Shown piece after piece: positions 7,016 through 16,353 of a DNA stretch of 64,000 bases; positions within the stretch are counted from its first letter, which is position 1; every line of letters begins with the position of its first letter. The stretch is taken from positions 434,001 through 498,000 of the forward strand of contig NZ_CP072829.1 in the NCBI RefSeq assembly GCF_017945865.1, given 5' to 3'. Made by a program: the position numbers and the translations under genes. The DNA comes from Xiamenia xianingshaonis (GTDB lineage Bacteria; Actinomycetota; Coriobacteriia; Coriobacteriales; Eggerthellaceae). Under the pieces are notes generated by a model. That model saw nothing but the letters and a program-made list of their open reading frames with translations. It was not told the DNA's origin and ran no database searches.

Positions 7016-9454
7016 TTAGGCTGCGGCAGCGTTTTCGTCCACGGCTTCTTCGTCCGCCGGTGCGGCCTCGCCCGCGTCGTCTGCGGCGAGCGTGCCTTCG
7101 AACTTGCCGGTGAGGGTGCCGTCGTAGCCCTCCTGGTACGAGAGGAACTGGTCCCGCAGCTCTTCTCGCGACGGCTGCTCGTTGGGGTTGCGGACGTCGA
7201 CGGCCTCATCGCCTTCTTCGTGTTCGGGCAGTAGCGCCCCGATCGCGTCGTTGACCATCGAGATGTACGCCTGCGCGCCCTCTTCGGACAGGTGCGTGTC
7301 ATCGCCGTCGAACCACGAGAACTGCCCCTCGCTCAAGCCGTACCAGTCGATCATCGACACGTTGTCATGGCGGTCCGCCGCGCGGGCAATGGCGTCGTTG
7401 GTTTCGCCGACCCATTCGAGCGGGCTGCGGGTGTTTATGAAGAAGATCTTCTTGTCTGCCCCGATGTCGGCAATGAAGTCGTCAAGCTGCTCGTCGGTCG
7501 CAACGCCGTTGGTTCCCAGTGCGATCACGACCACGTCGCCGACAATGTCTTGATTGGCGTAGTAGTCGTACACTTGCTGGCCCTCGTACAACTGCCGGTT
7601 GACCGCTGCATCGATGGCGCCGTAGGGGAACGTTTCTTCGAAATAGGGAATCGTTCGCACCGAAACTGAGTCGCCGATCATCAGCACGTCGAGCTTCGGC
7701 TCGTCGTCGGCCGCCGCTTCAGTCGCCTCCGGCAGGCCGGCCACGTGCGCGCTTTCGTCCTTGAGCAGGTCGGCTCCTTCGATGGCGGACGTGTCGGGCA
7801 CGAATATGAGGCCGCCGACGCACGTGACCAGCAGCACGGCTCCCACGCAGGCCGGAATGGCGTTTCGGTAGAACCATTCGCGCATGTCGAGCGTGCCGTC
7901 GCGCAGCGAGCGCACGAAGGCTCCCAGCGCGCCGTGCCGGAACGGGTCTTCGACAAAGCGGTACGACAGCGCTGCGCAGACGAAAATGATGACCAATTCA
8001 ATAAGATAAAGCCACCACGGATGCTCGCCGATGGCCGACGGCGGCGTGATGAGCAAGATGATGGGGTAGTGCCACAGGTAGATTCCGTACGAGCGCAGGC
8101 CGATCCATACGAACGGCTTGAAGCCCGCGATGCGCCCGAGCAGGCTTGCGGGATGCACGAGCACGGCGATGACGACGGCGGTCAGAACGGATGCGAGCAG
8201 TATGCCGCCGCGGTAGAGGAACGGCGAGAAGCCGTCGATCGTGGCGATCATGACGAGCAGTCCGGCAAGCGCGGCCAGCCCCACCCCGTCAAGGACGAGC
8301 TTGGTCGTGGGCGCAAGCTGGATCTCGCGGTCGGACCCCAGCTGGTGGCTGGGCCACACATACGCAAGCCATGCGCCAATGAGCAGGGAAAACGCTCGCG
8401 TATCGGTGCCGTAGTACACACGGCTCGGGTCGGCGGCAGGGTCGAACAGCAGTGCCATTTCAGCGGCGGACGCCAGCGCTAAGACGAGCGTGAGGTTGCG
8501 CATGATGTTGCGCGGCACGCCGAGCTTGTGCGCCCCGAAGAGGATGAGCGGCCAAATGAGATAGAACTGCTCTTCGATGGCCAGCGACCAGAAGTGGGTG
8601 AGGGGCGAGGGCGCCCCGAGCGCCTCGAAGTAGGACACGTCGTGGAAGATGTACCACCAGTTGGTGATCCAGCACAGCGCCGGCAGCGCGTCTTGGCGCA
8701 GCTTCGTGAGCAGCTCGTGGTTGCAGACGGTGCAGACCGCGCCGATCGACACGATGACGAGCACGATGGCCGGAAGCAGCCGTCGCACGCGCCGCAGCCA
8801 GAACTGCGGCAGGTTGATGGTGCCGGTGTTGTGGATTTCGATGAGCAGCAGGCTGGTGATGAGGTAGCCCGACAGCACGAAGAACACCGTGACGCCGAGC
8901 AGGCCGCCCGGAGCCCAAACCGCCCCCATGTGGTAGGCGATGACGGCGAGCACCGCCAGGGCCCGCAGTCCGTCGAGGCTGGGAATATAGTGCGTCTTGA
9001 TCTTCTGCTGCCTGCGCGCACGGGGGGCCGGGGTGCCAGCCGCCTGGCGCTGCTGCCTTTCGGCCCCGGCGCTGGCCGTCTGGCGTTGCTGCCGTTCGGC
9101 TTCGGTGCGCACCGTCTGCCGCCTGACGGCCGCCTCGCCGCCTCGCCGGCTTTCGCTGCGGCGCCTGCTTGCCTGGCCGCCGTGCGCCGCCGTTGTGCCG
9201 CGTTGCGCGCCGCCGCCCTGCCGGCGTTCTGTCCGTGCGCTCGCCCTGTTCGCTTGGCCTGCCGCCCAGCGCCGCGTGTTCGCTGGCGGCTCGTCCTGCC
9301 TTTGCGCATGCGAAACGCTGCGGCGCGCCGGGGTCTTCTGGCGGGCTGCTCTCTCGGCCGGACGGTCGGATCGGTTCTGTTGCGAGGAAGGACGGGGTGC
9401 GGTACGACTCGGGCGCACATCGCCGCCCGGCCTGCCGGCACGGTTTCCATTCAT
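7016..9454 (-). CDS. OafA-type acyltransferase with SGNH domain
   Basis: 812 residues in three parts. Residues 1-150 are an Arg/Gln/Ala-rich, probably disordered cytosolic tail with a repeated unit (ERQQRQTAS, ERQQRQAAG). Residues ~155-520 are an acyltransferase-3 membrane domain: SLDGLRALAVLAVIAYH with the essential His, FFVLSGYLIT, and HFWSLAIEEQFYLIWPL. Residues ~590-770 are a periplasmic SGNH domain with MIGDSVSVR (Ser) and GDDTHLSEEGA (Asp-x-x-His). Proteins of this build O-acetylate envelope polysaccharide or peptidoglycan. The C-terminus is Ala/Glu-rich. No strong ribosome-binding site precedes the ATG. It is monocistronic; substrate unknown. Confidence 0.9.
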   Translation of the reverse strand: MNGNRAGRPGGDVRPSRTAPRPSSQQNRSDRPAERAARQKTPARRSVSHAQRQDEPPANTRRWAAGQANRASARTERRQGGGAQRGTTAAHGGQASRRRSESRRGGEAAVRRQTVRTEAERQQRQTASAGAERQQRQAAGTPAPRARRQQKIKTHYIPSLDGLRALAVLAVIAYHMGAVWAPGGLLGVTVFFVLSGYLITSLLLIEIHNTGTINLPQFWLRRVRRLLPAIVLVIVSIGAVCTVCNHELLTKLRQDALPALCWITNWWYIFHDVSYFEALGAPSPLTHFWSLAIEEQFYLIWPLILFGAHKLGVPRNIMRNLTLVLALASAAEMALLFDPAADPSRVYYGTDTRAFSLLIGAWLAYVWPSHQLGSDREIQLAPTTKLVLDGVGLAALAGLLVMIATIDGFSPFLYRGGILLASVLTAVVIAVLVHPASLLGRIAGFKPFVWIGLRSYGIYLWHYPIILLITPPSAIGEHPWWLYLIELVIIFVCAALSYRFVEDPFRHGALGAFVRSLRDGTLDMREWFYRNAIPACVGAVLLVTCVGGLIFVPDTSAIEGADLLKDESAHVAGLPEATEAAADDEPKLDVLMIGDSVSVRTIPYFEETFPYGAIDAAVNRQLYEGQQVYDYYANQDIVGDVVVIALGTNGVATDEQLDDFIADIGADKKIFFINTRSPLEWVGETNDAIARAADRHDNVSMIDWYGLSEGQFSWFDGDDTHLSEEGAQAYISMVNDAIGALLPEHEEGDEAVDVRNPNEQPSREELRDQFLSYQEGYDGTLTGKFEGTLAADDAGEAAPADEEAVDENAAAA

Positions 9455-9622
9455 AGGTGCGGCTCACTTATTCTGGCGAAACAGCGGGTGTTGTTGTGGT
9501 CAAAGTATAGCAGTCTCTGTTTGGAAATTGCCTGCCCGCGGTCATATTTGTGTTTGAAACGCGTTTGAAACGCCTGCTGTTTCAAGGGTTTTGCGAGAAG
9601 GCGCACGCCGGCTGCGCTCGGG

Positions 9623-9628
9623 TATAAT
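9623..9628 (+). promoter_or_regulatory. mnmA -10 element
   Basis: A perfect TATAAT lies 25 bp before the mnmA ATG. No recognisable -35 is present at the usual distance. The spacing gives a leader of about 20 nt containing AAAGGA. Confidence 0.55.
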
Positions 9629-9653
9629 AAGAGATTGGCAGAAAGGACGTTCG

Positions 9654-10721
9654 ATGCGAAACAGGGTGCTTGGAAACGGTCGCGTGGCGCTTGGCATGAG
9701 CGGCGGCGTCGACAGCTCGGTCGCTGCGGCCCTCTTGCGGGACGCCGGCTATGAAGTCGTGGGGGTGACGTTGCGCTTTTGCGACACGCCGTCGCAGCGG
9801 GCGGCTGAGGCCGATGCGGCCGACGTGTGCCGCAAGCTCGGCATCGCCCATACGGTGTTCTCGGCGACTGACCGGTTTGACGAGCGCGTGATCAGGCCGT
9901 TCGTTGCCGATCACGCGAAGGGCCTGACTCCCAGCCCGTGCGTGGGCTGCAACGCGACGTGCAAGATGCCGTCGCTGTCCGACGCCGCCGACGCCGCCGG
10001 ATGCGATCTCGTTGCGACGGGCCACTATGCCCGCGTCGTTGACTTTCCCGCGACGGGGCGCTTCGCCGTGAAGCGGGCGCTCGACCCGGCGAAGGACCAA
10101 AGCTACATGCTGGGCCTGCTCGACCAGGCGACGCTTTCGCGGCTGATGCTTCCGCTCGGCGCCATGGCGAAGCTCGACGTGCGTCTCATCGCCGCTGACC
10201 TGGGGCTTTCTGTTGCTGAAAAGCCTGACAGCCAGGACAACTGCTTCGTGGAGGGCGACTATCGCGACTTTTTGCGCGCGCGGGGCTGCACGCCGCGTCC
10301 CGGCGCGATCGTGACGGCGGCGGGCGAGCGCGTGGGGACGCATGAGGGGCTGGCGTTTTACACGCTTGGCCAGCGAAAAGGCATCGGCGTGGCGGCGCCG
10401 CAGCCGTATTACGTCATCGGCAAGCGGACGAACGAAAACGAGCTGGTTGTCGGCTTCAAAGACGAGACGCTCATCCGAAGGGTCGAGACGGCGCCCGCGA
10501 CGTGGCAGGCTTTCACGCCTTCCGAAGCGCCGTCTGACGCCATGGTGAAACTGCGCTACCGAAGCGAGACGGCACCATGTATCATAGGGCCTGCAGACGA
10601 GGGCGGAGTTCGCATCGATCTGCGCAGCCCGCAGCCGGTTACGGCGCCGGGACAGTACGCTGTGTGGTATCTGGGAGACACTGTGGTCGGTGCCGCCATG
10701 ATCAAGGAGGTTTGGCAATGA
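9654..10721 (+). CDS. mnmA: tRNA 2-thiouridylase MnmA
   Basis: 355 residues, typical for MnmA (TrmU), which thiolates U34 of Lys, Glu and Gln tRNAs. Seen: the PP-loop GMSGGVDSSVAAALL, the first catalytic cysteine region TPSPCVGCN, the second in DSQDNCFVEGDYRDFL, and YTLGQRKGIGV. ATG 9654 is preferred over an upstream in-frame ATG at 9591 because it follows AAAGGA and leaves only a short N-terminus before the PP-loop. Its stop overlaps coaE (ATGA), so the two are translationally coupled. Confidence 0.93.
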   Translation: MRNRVLGNGRVALGMSGGVDSSVAAALLRDAGYEVVGVTLRFCDTPSQRAAEADAADVCRKLGIAHTVFSATDRFDERVIRPFVADHAKGLTPSPCVGCNATCKMPSLSDAADAAGCDLVATGHYARVVDFPATGRFAVKRALDPAKDQSYMLGLLDQATLSRLMLPLGAMAKLDVRLIAADLGLSVAEKPDSQDNCFVEGDYRDFLRARGCTPRPGAIVTAAGERVGTHEGLAFYTLGQRKGIGVAAPQPYYVIGKRTNENELVVGFKDETLIRRVETAPATWQAFTPSEAPSDAMVKLRYRSETAPCIIGPADEGGVRIDLRSPQPVTAPGQYAVWYLGDTVVGAAMIKEVWQ

Positions 10722-11317
10722 AGAAGCTCTTCATCATTGGAGGAATGGGCGCGGGAAAATCGACGGCCCGCAAGGTTTTGGTTGACGAGGGCATTCCCAA
10801 CATCGATCTCGACCAGGTGGGGCATGACGTCTTGCTGTGGCCGACGGTGAAAAGCGATCTGATCGAAGCGTTTGGGACCGACATTTTGGGCGCGGACGGA
10901 GAAGTCGACCGCGCGGCGCTGGCGGCCAAGGCGTTCGTGAGCGCGGCGGAAACGCGCAAGCTGAACCGCATCACGTTGCCGCGCATTGAGGAATCGTTCA
11001 CTGACCAAGTTGCTGACCTGAAGAAACAGGGCTACAAGGCGGTCGTGGTGGAATATTCGGTCTTCAAGAACCGTCAAACGTCGCTCGCCTACGACGCCGA
11101 CGTGGTCATCGCCGTGCTGGCTCCCCTCGACCAGCGCATCGAGCGCGCCGTGCGGTCGGGCTGGGACGAAGCCGACGTGCGCCGTCGCATCGCGCAGCAG
11201 ATCACCGACGCCGAGCGCATCGAGGCGTCCGACGTGGTGTTCGACAACGACGGCACGCCCGAAGAACTGCGCAACAAGGTGCTCGTCTGGTGGAACGAAT
11301 ACAAAAAGACGCTGTAG
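10718..11317 (+). CDS. coaE: Dephospho-CoA kinase
   Basis: 199 residues, full family length. It phosphorylates dephospho-CoA in the last step of CoA synthesis. The P-loop GGMGAGKST is at residues ~8-16, followed by NIDLDQVGHDVL (the family D-x-D/H region), LNRITLPRI, and AQQITDAERIEASDVVFDNDG near the end. It overlaps mnmA by 4 bp, with GGAGG 8 nt upstream, and is followed by a terminator. Confidence 0.92.
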   Translation: MKKLFIIGGMGAGKSTARKVLVDEGIPNIDLDQVGHDVLLWPTVKSDLIEAFGTDILGADGEVDRAALAAKAFVSAAETRKLNRITLPRIEESFTDQVADLKKQGYKAVVVEYSVFKNRQTSLAYDADVVIAVLAPLDQRIERAVRSGWDEADVRRRIAQQITDAERIEASDVVFDNDGTPEELRNKVLVWWNEYKKTL

Positions 11318-11335
11318 CCGTTGCTTGACTTGCGC

Positions 11336-11363
11336 AGCCCTCGCCTCGTGCGGGGGCTTTTTT
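11336..11363 (+). terminator. coaE terminator
   Basis: A 9-bp stem (AGCCCTCGC with GCGGGGGCT, one wobble pair), a 5-nt loop and six T, 18 bp after the coaE stop. It also separates coaE from the convergent DHHW gene. Confidence 0.88.
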
Positions 11364-11479
11364 GTTGCGCCACGGTGCGGGAAGCGGGAAAGCCCCCGCT
11401 GCCTACCTGCGCTGTCTTGCCGCCGGGCGGCGCTCGCGCCCGGGCGCTCGGCGGACGGAGGCGGCGAAGGCGAGGCCCG

Positions 11480-13030
11480 CTACATCATGGACATGAGCTT
11501 GTTGGCCACGCCGTCGGTGCCGGCGAGAGTGAGGTTGTTGAGGAAGATGACGTTGCGGATGCCGTGTTCGCGCACGAAGTCCGGGATGTTCAAGTCGATG
11601 TGGCGGAAATCGATCACGTACACGTCGTGGAAGTTGTCGACGAGCAGGGGCACGAAGGCGCACCCGTACGAGTCCTTCACCACAAGCACCGAGCTGTCGT
11701 CGTCTTTCTTGTCGTTCACGATGTGCTCCAGCGGCTGGTCGCCCATGATGAACGTCGAGTAGTACGAATTGTTGTTCCAGCCGGACACGTCGGTGACGAC
11801 GTTGCCGGTCAGCTCGTTGCCGCTGGCGTCCTGGTAGGTCATGTCGTTCGTCCCGTTCGGGATGTATGCCTGCACGTAGTCGGGATTGGCCGCCATGGCC
11901 GGGTCCTGCAGCTCCGAATAGTAGGTGCCCAAAAAGCCGTCGAACGTCATCGATTCGTGGTCTTCGAGCGGCACGGGCTCAATGCCGGCCTTCTCGCAAA
12001 ACTCCAGGTAGGCGTAGTAGGCGCCCAGCTGGGTCCAGTGGTGGTCGGTGCGGAAGTACAGGTATTCGTCGTTGTGGGAGCGCAGCGGCTCGAGGATGTC
12101 GACCGTGTGCACCTCGGGGACGAACAGACTGTCGAAATACTCGATGGCCTGGCCCTGGTCGGTGCCGCCCATGTCCGCGAGCGTCTGCTCGTCAAGCAGC
12201 ACGCCGGAATTGTTCGGCACCAGGATCGAGAACACCTCGGCCTCGCCTTTGACCGCATCGGTGCAGGCGTTGACGGCGGCGGTGTAGGCTTTCACGGAAT
12301 CTTCCAGGAAATAGTAGAAGGAGTAGGCGGCGCCGTCTTTGACGTACAGCCCGCCCATCACGGCGTTTTGGATGTTTTCGGCCATGGCGGCCTCGTCGGG
12401 CACTTCGACGGCTTTGCGCTCTTCGGGCTTGAGCGCTTCTTGGCCGGGGTCGTTCGACCCGTCTGCCGCTTTGTCGATGGGCGGCAGCTCGTCGGACTTC
12501 ACGTTTCCGCCGATCATCTTCGTGCCCGTGTCGATGCCGTACAGCGATGCGACCGCGCGGTTGGCGGCCACGAGCGGCTCGCGTATCGGATAGGTGTCGG
12601 CATACCACAACGACACGTCGTTGAGAAACGAGCCGTCGACAAAGCCTTCCCAGGTGAATGCAGGAAAGTGCGTGAGCTCGCGGTTTTCTACGGCAGAGGC
12701 GCTCGGACGGGCGAACAACAAGGCGCCCATGACGCAGCCGACGACGAGGAAGGCCGAAAACGCCACCGTGCAGCGGCGGCGCCAGCGGTTCATCGCGTTG
12801 AACTCGGCGCGCGTGAGCTTGTGCGGAGCGCTCGGACGCGCGTCGCCGCGCTCGCCGCGCTTGTCGGGCTCGCTGGAAGGCTGGTGGCGAGGACGCGAAA
12901 CCTCCTGTTCGCGGGCGCTTTCTGCGCGAGGGACGGCGCGATCGTCACCCTTGCGGGTGAAGGTCGTTGCGCGAGAAAGCAGCGGTTCAGGATCGCTTCG
13001 CCGCGTGGGACGCTTTTTCGGCTGGCTCAT
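11480..13030 (-). CDS. DHHW family protein (AlgX/AlgJ-like)
   Basis: 516 residues: a charged cytosolic start (~75), one membrane anchor at ~85-105 (VAFSAFLVVGCVMGALLFA), then an extracytoplasmic domain. The DHHW signature RTDHHWTQLGAYYAY and a later serine segment VVKDSYGCAFVPLL match AlgX/AlgJ-type hydrolase-like proteins that act with MBOAT acyltransferases. ATG 13030 has AAGGAGGT upstream; the longer start adds only six residues. It begins 18 bp after the MBOAT gene, so the two form an operon that probably transfers acetyl groups to an exported glycan. Confidence 0.88.
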   Translation of the reverse strand: MSQPKKRPTRRSDPEPLLSRATTFTRKGDDRAVPRAESAREQEVSRPRHQPSSEPDKRGERGDARPSAPHKLTRAEFNAMNRWRRRCTVAFSAFLVVGCVMGALLFARPSASAVENRELTHFPAFTWEGFVDGSFLNDVSLWYADTYPIREPLVAANRAVASLYGIDTGTKMIGGNVKSDELPPIDKAADGSNDPGQEALKPEERKAVEVPDEAAMAENIQNAVMGGLYVKDGAAYSFYYFLEDSVKAYTAAVNACTDAVKGEAEVFSILVPNNSGVLLDEQTLADMGGTDQGQAIEYFDSLFVPEVHTVDILEPLRSHNDEYLYFRTDHHWTQLGAYYAYLEFCEKAGIEPVPLEDHESMTFDGFLGTYYSELQDPAMAANPDYVQAYIPNGTNDMTYQDASGNELTGNVVTDVSGWNNNSYYSTFIMGDQPLEHIVNDKKDDDSSVLVVKDSYGCAFVPLLVDNFHDVYVIDFRHIDLNIPDFVREHGIRNVIFLNNLTLAGTDGVANKLMSMM

Positions 13031-13048
13031 CTTCGACCTCCTTCGCAC

Positions 13049-14470
13049 CTAGAACTGGAAATAGATGAACGGGTTGTAGCTTGCGCCGGCGAGCGCGATG
13101 GTGGAAAGCAGCAGCAGCGCGATCGGCGTGGCGAATTCCGTGACGTTGAACAGCCCAAACAGCCGCGGGTTGCCCTTGGCGGCCTGGAAGAAGCGCCCGT
13201 GCAGGCTCTTCCCGACGCTTGTGCAGGCGATCAAGCAAAACGCCAGGAAGAACACGTTTTGCAGCAGCAGCGTGGACACCTCCATCGACATGAGGCCGTT
13301 GCCCGTGAGACCGAACATGCCGCCGAGCACGGCCATGAGCTCGGCGGAGTTCTCGAACTTGAACAGCACCCAGCCGAAGAACACGACGACGAGCGAATAG
13401 ACATGGCCTGCGGCCCGAGGGATGCGACCTTTCAGGACGAAGCGCTCGAACAGGAGAAACACCAGGTAATACAGGCCCCACAGAATGTAGTTCCAGCTGG
13501 CGCCGTGCCACAGGCCTGTGAGGAACCACACGACCGCCATGTTGCGGACGATGAGGGCGGGCGCGCAGCGGCTGCCGCCGAGCGGGATGTAGACGTAGTC
13601 GCGAAAGAAGGTCGACAGCGAAATGTGCCAGCGGCGCCAAAAATCCTGCACCGAGGTGCAGGCATAGGGGTAGTTGAAGTTTTCCAGGAAGCGGAACCCG
13701 ATCATGCGGCCCAGGCCGATGGCCATGTCGGAATAGGCCGAGAAGTCGAAGTAGATCTGCAGCATGTAGAAGAGCATGCCGAGCCACAACCCGGCGGCGA
13801 CCTGGGTGAAGATGCCGTCGGTGCCGATGGGCAGCAGCGTGTCGGCGACGCTGGCGCAGCCGTTGGCCAGGACGGCTTTTTTCGCCAGCCCGATGCAGAA
13901 GCGGCGAATGCCCAGGTAAACGTCGGCCTGGGTCACGCGGCGATGGTCTATGTCGGCGGCGACCGTGTCGTAGCGCACGATGGGGCCGGCGATGCACTGG
14001 AAGAACATCGACGAATACAGCAGCAGCTTCCAGCATTTCGGCTGCGCTTCCACCTGGCCGGCATACACGTCGGCAACATACGAGATGAGCTGGAACGTAT
14101 AGAAGGAAATGCCGATGGGCAGCACGATGTCCGGCACGACTTCCGGCACGCCGAAAAGCCCTTGGATGTCGCCAAGGATCCAGGTGGCGTATTTGAAGTA
14201 GGCGAGCAAACCGAGCAGCACGACAAGGTCGATGACCAGCCAAAACGTTCGAATGCGCTTCGTCGAAGCACGGGCGATGCGCAGCCCGGCGAACCAGCTG
14301 ACGGCGGTCTCGCCTACCAGAAGGAGCAGAAACTGCGGGCCGCCCCACGCGTAAAAGATCAGCGAGGCCGCCAGGAGCACCGGGTTTTTCAGGTGGTCGG
14401 GAACGGCAAAATACACGCCAAGGTAGATGGCGAGGAATGCGAACAGGAAGACCAGGCTGGAAAAAACCAT
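13049..14470 (-). CDS. MBOAT O-acyltransferase (AlgI/DltB-like)
   Basis: 473 residues with about ten membrane segments. MBOAT hallmarks: NFNYPYACTSVQDFWRRWHI, TFFRDYVYIPLGG, and the invariant histidine in FLTGLWHGASWNYILWG. It would pass acyl groups across the membrane to the DHHW partner. ATG 14470 is chosen because GGAGG is 10 nt upstream; a TTG three codons earlier lies directly on the Shine-Dalgarno. A TACAAT -10 on the minus strand at 14572-14577 could drive the pair. No lipoteichoic or alginate genes adjoin, so the target glycan is unknown. Confidence 0.92.
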   Translation of the reverse strand: MVFSSLVFLFAFLAIYLGVYFAVPDHLKNPVLLAASLIFYAWGGPQFLLLLVGETAVSWFAGLRIARASTKRIRTFWLVIDLVVLLGLLAYFKYATWILGDIQGLFGVPEVVPDIVLPIGISFYTFQLISYVADVYAGQVEAQPKCWKLLLYSSMFFQCIAGPIVRYDTVAADIDHRRVTQADVYLGIRRFCIGLAKKAVLANGCASVADTLLPIGTDGIFTQVAAGLWLGMLFYMLQIYFDFSAYSDMAIGLGRMIGFRFLENFNYPYACTSVQDFWRRWHISLSTFFRDYVYIPLGGSRCAPALIVRNMAVVWFLTGLWHGASWNYILWGLYYLVFLLFERFVLKGRIPRAAGHVYSLVVVFFGWVLFKFENSAELMAVLGGMFGLTGNGLMSMEVSTLLLQNVFFLAFCLIACTSVGKSLHGRFFQAAKGNPRLFGLFNVTEFATPIALLLLSTIALAGASYNPFIYFQF

Positions 14471-14571
14471 GGCAAACAAGCCTCCCTTCCCCTCGAAGCG
14501 CCGTAGAAATATGTGGTGGTGAGCGGCCGCACCTGATCCCCCAAGGCGCGCCGCGTTTTCAAGCCGGCGAT

Positions 14572-14577
14572 ATTGTA
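14572..14577 (-). promoter_or_regulatory. Candidate -10 of the MBOAT-DHHW operon
   Basis: TACAAT on the minus strand, about 100 bp before the MBOAT ATG. No clear -35 is seen. Confidence 0.35.
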
Positions 14578-14629
14578 ATGCGAATCGGCGTTTCGTCGAG
14601 GCTTCGGGGGGGCAAGAGAGCGCATTTTG

Positions 14630-14668
14630 GCGGCGCCGGGGAGGCAGAAGGCGCCGCGCGCTTTTTTA
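14630..14668 (+). terminator. Plus-strand hairpin with T-run between minus-strand genes
   Basis: GCGGCGCC pairs with GGCGCCGC over a 12-nt loop, followed by GCGC and six T. The T-run follows the hairpin only on the plus strand. No plus-strand gene lies directly upstream, so it is either fortuitous or ends an unrecognised small RNA. The rest of the 311-bp gap 14471-14781 shows no coding sequence. Confidence 0.4.
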
Positions 14669-14720
14669 GGGAGGGCGCGGCGCGCCGAGGTATTGATGAT
14701 GAAGTTAGTCAGCATTCCTT

Positions 14721-14782
14721 GGGAAACGCTGACCAGGGCCGGCTCGCCCGAGCGGGACCGGCGGAATTGACCGGCGTTTCCC
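14721..14782 (-). terminator. Inverted repeat after pdxT
   Basis: GGGAAACGC at 14721 and GCGTTTCCC at 14774 are perfect complements 44 nt apart; the interior can form further GC hairpins. The right arm touches the pdxT stop codon. It could end the pdxST transcript, although no T-run follows on the minus strand. Confidence 0.4.
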
Positions 14783-15408
14783 TAAAGGCGGAGGAACCAG
14801 CGGTGGATGGAGTCGTTAGGGTCCAGCTCGGGGTGGAAGGCAAGGGCGATCTGGTTTTTCTCGCGGGCGGCGACGATGCGGCCGTCGACTTCGGCCAGGA
14901 CTTCGACGCTTGGCCCGCAGGCATGCACGTACGGGGCGCGGATGAACGTCATGGGGACGCGCCCGCAGCCGTGCAGGTCTTCCTCGGTTCTGAAGCTTGC
15001 GAGCTGGCGGCCGAAGGCGTTGCGCGTCACGGCGATGTCCATCGTTTTCAGGCGGGGCGCCGGATGGTCTTGCTCGCTTTGCTCGTCGATCGCCTTCGCG
15101 AGCAAGATCATGCCGGCGCACGTTCCCAGCACGGGCATGCCCTCTTCTATGCGCCGTTGCAGCGCCGCAAGCATGCCCAGCCGGTCGAGCAGCTTGCCCT
15201 GGGCGGTGCTTTCGCCGCCGGGCAGCACGAGCCGATCGAAGGGAATGTCCAGGTCAGACGCTTGTCGCAGCTCGACGCACGTCGCCCCGAGGCACTGCAG
15301 GCGCTCGCGGTGCTCGGCGAAGGCGCCCTGCACGGCCAGAATGCCGACGCGGGGGCGCCTGTATCGCGTCGGGGTTGCTTCAGGTTGCCGGTCCCTGCGG
15401 GCCTCCAC
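14782..15408 (-). CDS. pdxT: PLP synthase glutaminase subunit PdxT
   Basis: 208 residues. PdxT releases ammonia from glutamine for PdxS. Seen: VGILAVQGAFAEHRERL, LPGGESTAQGKLL, the nucleophile cysteine in VLGTCAGMILL and the His-Glu pair in FHPEL. The start is GTG at 15408, one base after the pdxS stop; the ribosome probably continues from pdxS. The N-terminus has about 18 extra residues compared with short PdxT proteins. Confidence 0.93.
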   Translation of the reverse strand: MEARRDRQPEATPTRYRRPRVGILAVQGAFAEHRERLQCLGATCVELRQASDLDIPFDRLVLPGGESTAQGKLLDRLGMLAALQRRIEEGMPVLGTCAGMILLAKAIDEQSEQDHPAPRLKTMDIAVTRNAFGRQLASFRTEEDLHGCGRVPMTFIRAPYVHACGPSVEVLAEVDGRIVAAREKNQIALAFHPELDPNDSIHRWFLRL

Positions 15409-15409
15409 G

Positions 15410-16285
15410 CTACTGCCCCCGCTCTTCCATGATGAGGGCGATCTCGTTCTCGTTGATGCCGACCATCGCTTCTCCCAGGTTTTCCGACAGCGATGCCAGA
15501 AGCTCGGCGTCTTGGTAGTTCGCCACGGCGGCCACGATCGCCCGGGCGCGCTTTGCCGGGTCGCCGCTTTTGAAGATGCCGCTTCCCACGAACACGCCTT
15601 CGGCGCCCAGCTGCATCATCAGCGCTGCGTCAGCTGGCGTCGCAATGCCTCCGGCAGCGAAGTTTACTACGGGCAACTTTTTCTCGTCGTGCACGCGACG
15701 CAGCAGCTCATACGGAACGCGCAGCTCTTTCGCCTCCTCGAAAAGCTCGTCGTCGCGCAAGGCCCCCACGTCGGCGATCTGGCGGTTGATCTTGCGCATG
15801 TGCCGCACGGCCTGCACGACGTCGCCCGTTCCCGGTTCGCCTTTCGTGCGGATCATCGCCGCACCCTCTTCGATCCGCCGCAGCGCCTCGCCCAGATCGC
15901 GCGCCCCGCACACGAACGGCACGGAAAACGCGGTCTTGTCGATGTGGCAGGCGTCGTCGGCGGGGGACAGCACTTCGCTCTCGTCGATGTAGTCGATGTC
16001 GATCGCTTGCAGGATCTGGGCTTCTGCGAAGTGCCCGATGCGGCACTTCGCCACGACGGGGATGCTGACGGCGCCCTGAATCCGCTTGATCAGGGCCGGA
16101 TCGCTCATGCGGCTCACGCCTTTGGCAGCGCGGATGTCGGCGGGAATGCGCTCAAGCGCCATGACGGCGCAGGCGCCGGCTTCCTGTGCGACGCGCGCCT
16201 GCTCGGGTGTCGTGACGTCCATGATGACGCCGCCTTTCAGCATTTGGGCGAGCTGTTTGTTGAGTTCGTAGCGTTCGTTTTGCAC
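15410..16285 (-). CDS. pdxS: PLP synthase subunit PdxS
   Basis: 291 residues, full length. PdxS makes pyridoxal 5'-phosphate from ribose-5-phosphate, glyceraldehyde-3-phosphate and PdxT-derived ammonia. Highly conserved segments are visible: [61 protein letters not shown] and [19 protein letters not shown]. It is transcribed away from pdxR, whose product likely controls it. Confidence 0.95.
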   Translation of the reverse strand: MQNERYELNKQLAQMLKGGVIMDVTTPEQARVAQEAGACAVMALERIPADIRAAKGVSRMSDPALIKRIQGAVSIPVVAKCRIGHFAEAQILQAIDIDYIDESEVLSPADDACHIDKTAFSVPFVCGARDLGEALRRIEEGAAMIRTKGEPGTGDVVQAVRHMRKINRQIADVGALRDDELFEEAKELRVPYELLRRVHDEKKLPVVNFAAGGIATPADAALMMQLGAEGVFVGSGIFKSGDPAKRARAIVAAVANYQDAELLASLSENLGEAMVGINENEIALIMEERGQ

Positions 16286-16331
16286 GGGCGTCCTTTCGTT
16301 TGAAGATTGGTCGGTTCAGGATAGGGAACTC

Positions 16332-16353
16332 TTGGTATGATAAAAAGTGCCAA
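16332..16353. promoter_or_regulatory. Candidate PdxR operator
   Basis: In the pdxS-pdxR gap, TTGGTA (16332) and TGCCAA (16348) form an imperfect inverted repeat separated by 10 bp, with TATGAT inside on the plus strand. PdxR-type regulators bind repeats in such divergent gaps. Inference only. Confidence 0.4.

Noticed and set aside
11321-14506. A 1061-codon plus-strand frame opposite the DHHW and MBOAT genes
   Set aside because: Same codon-bias effect; both minus-strand genes have clear motifs and ribosome-binding sites.
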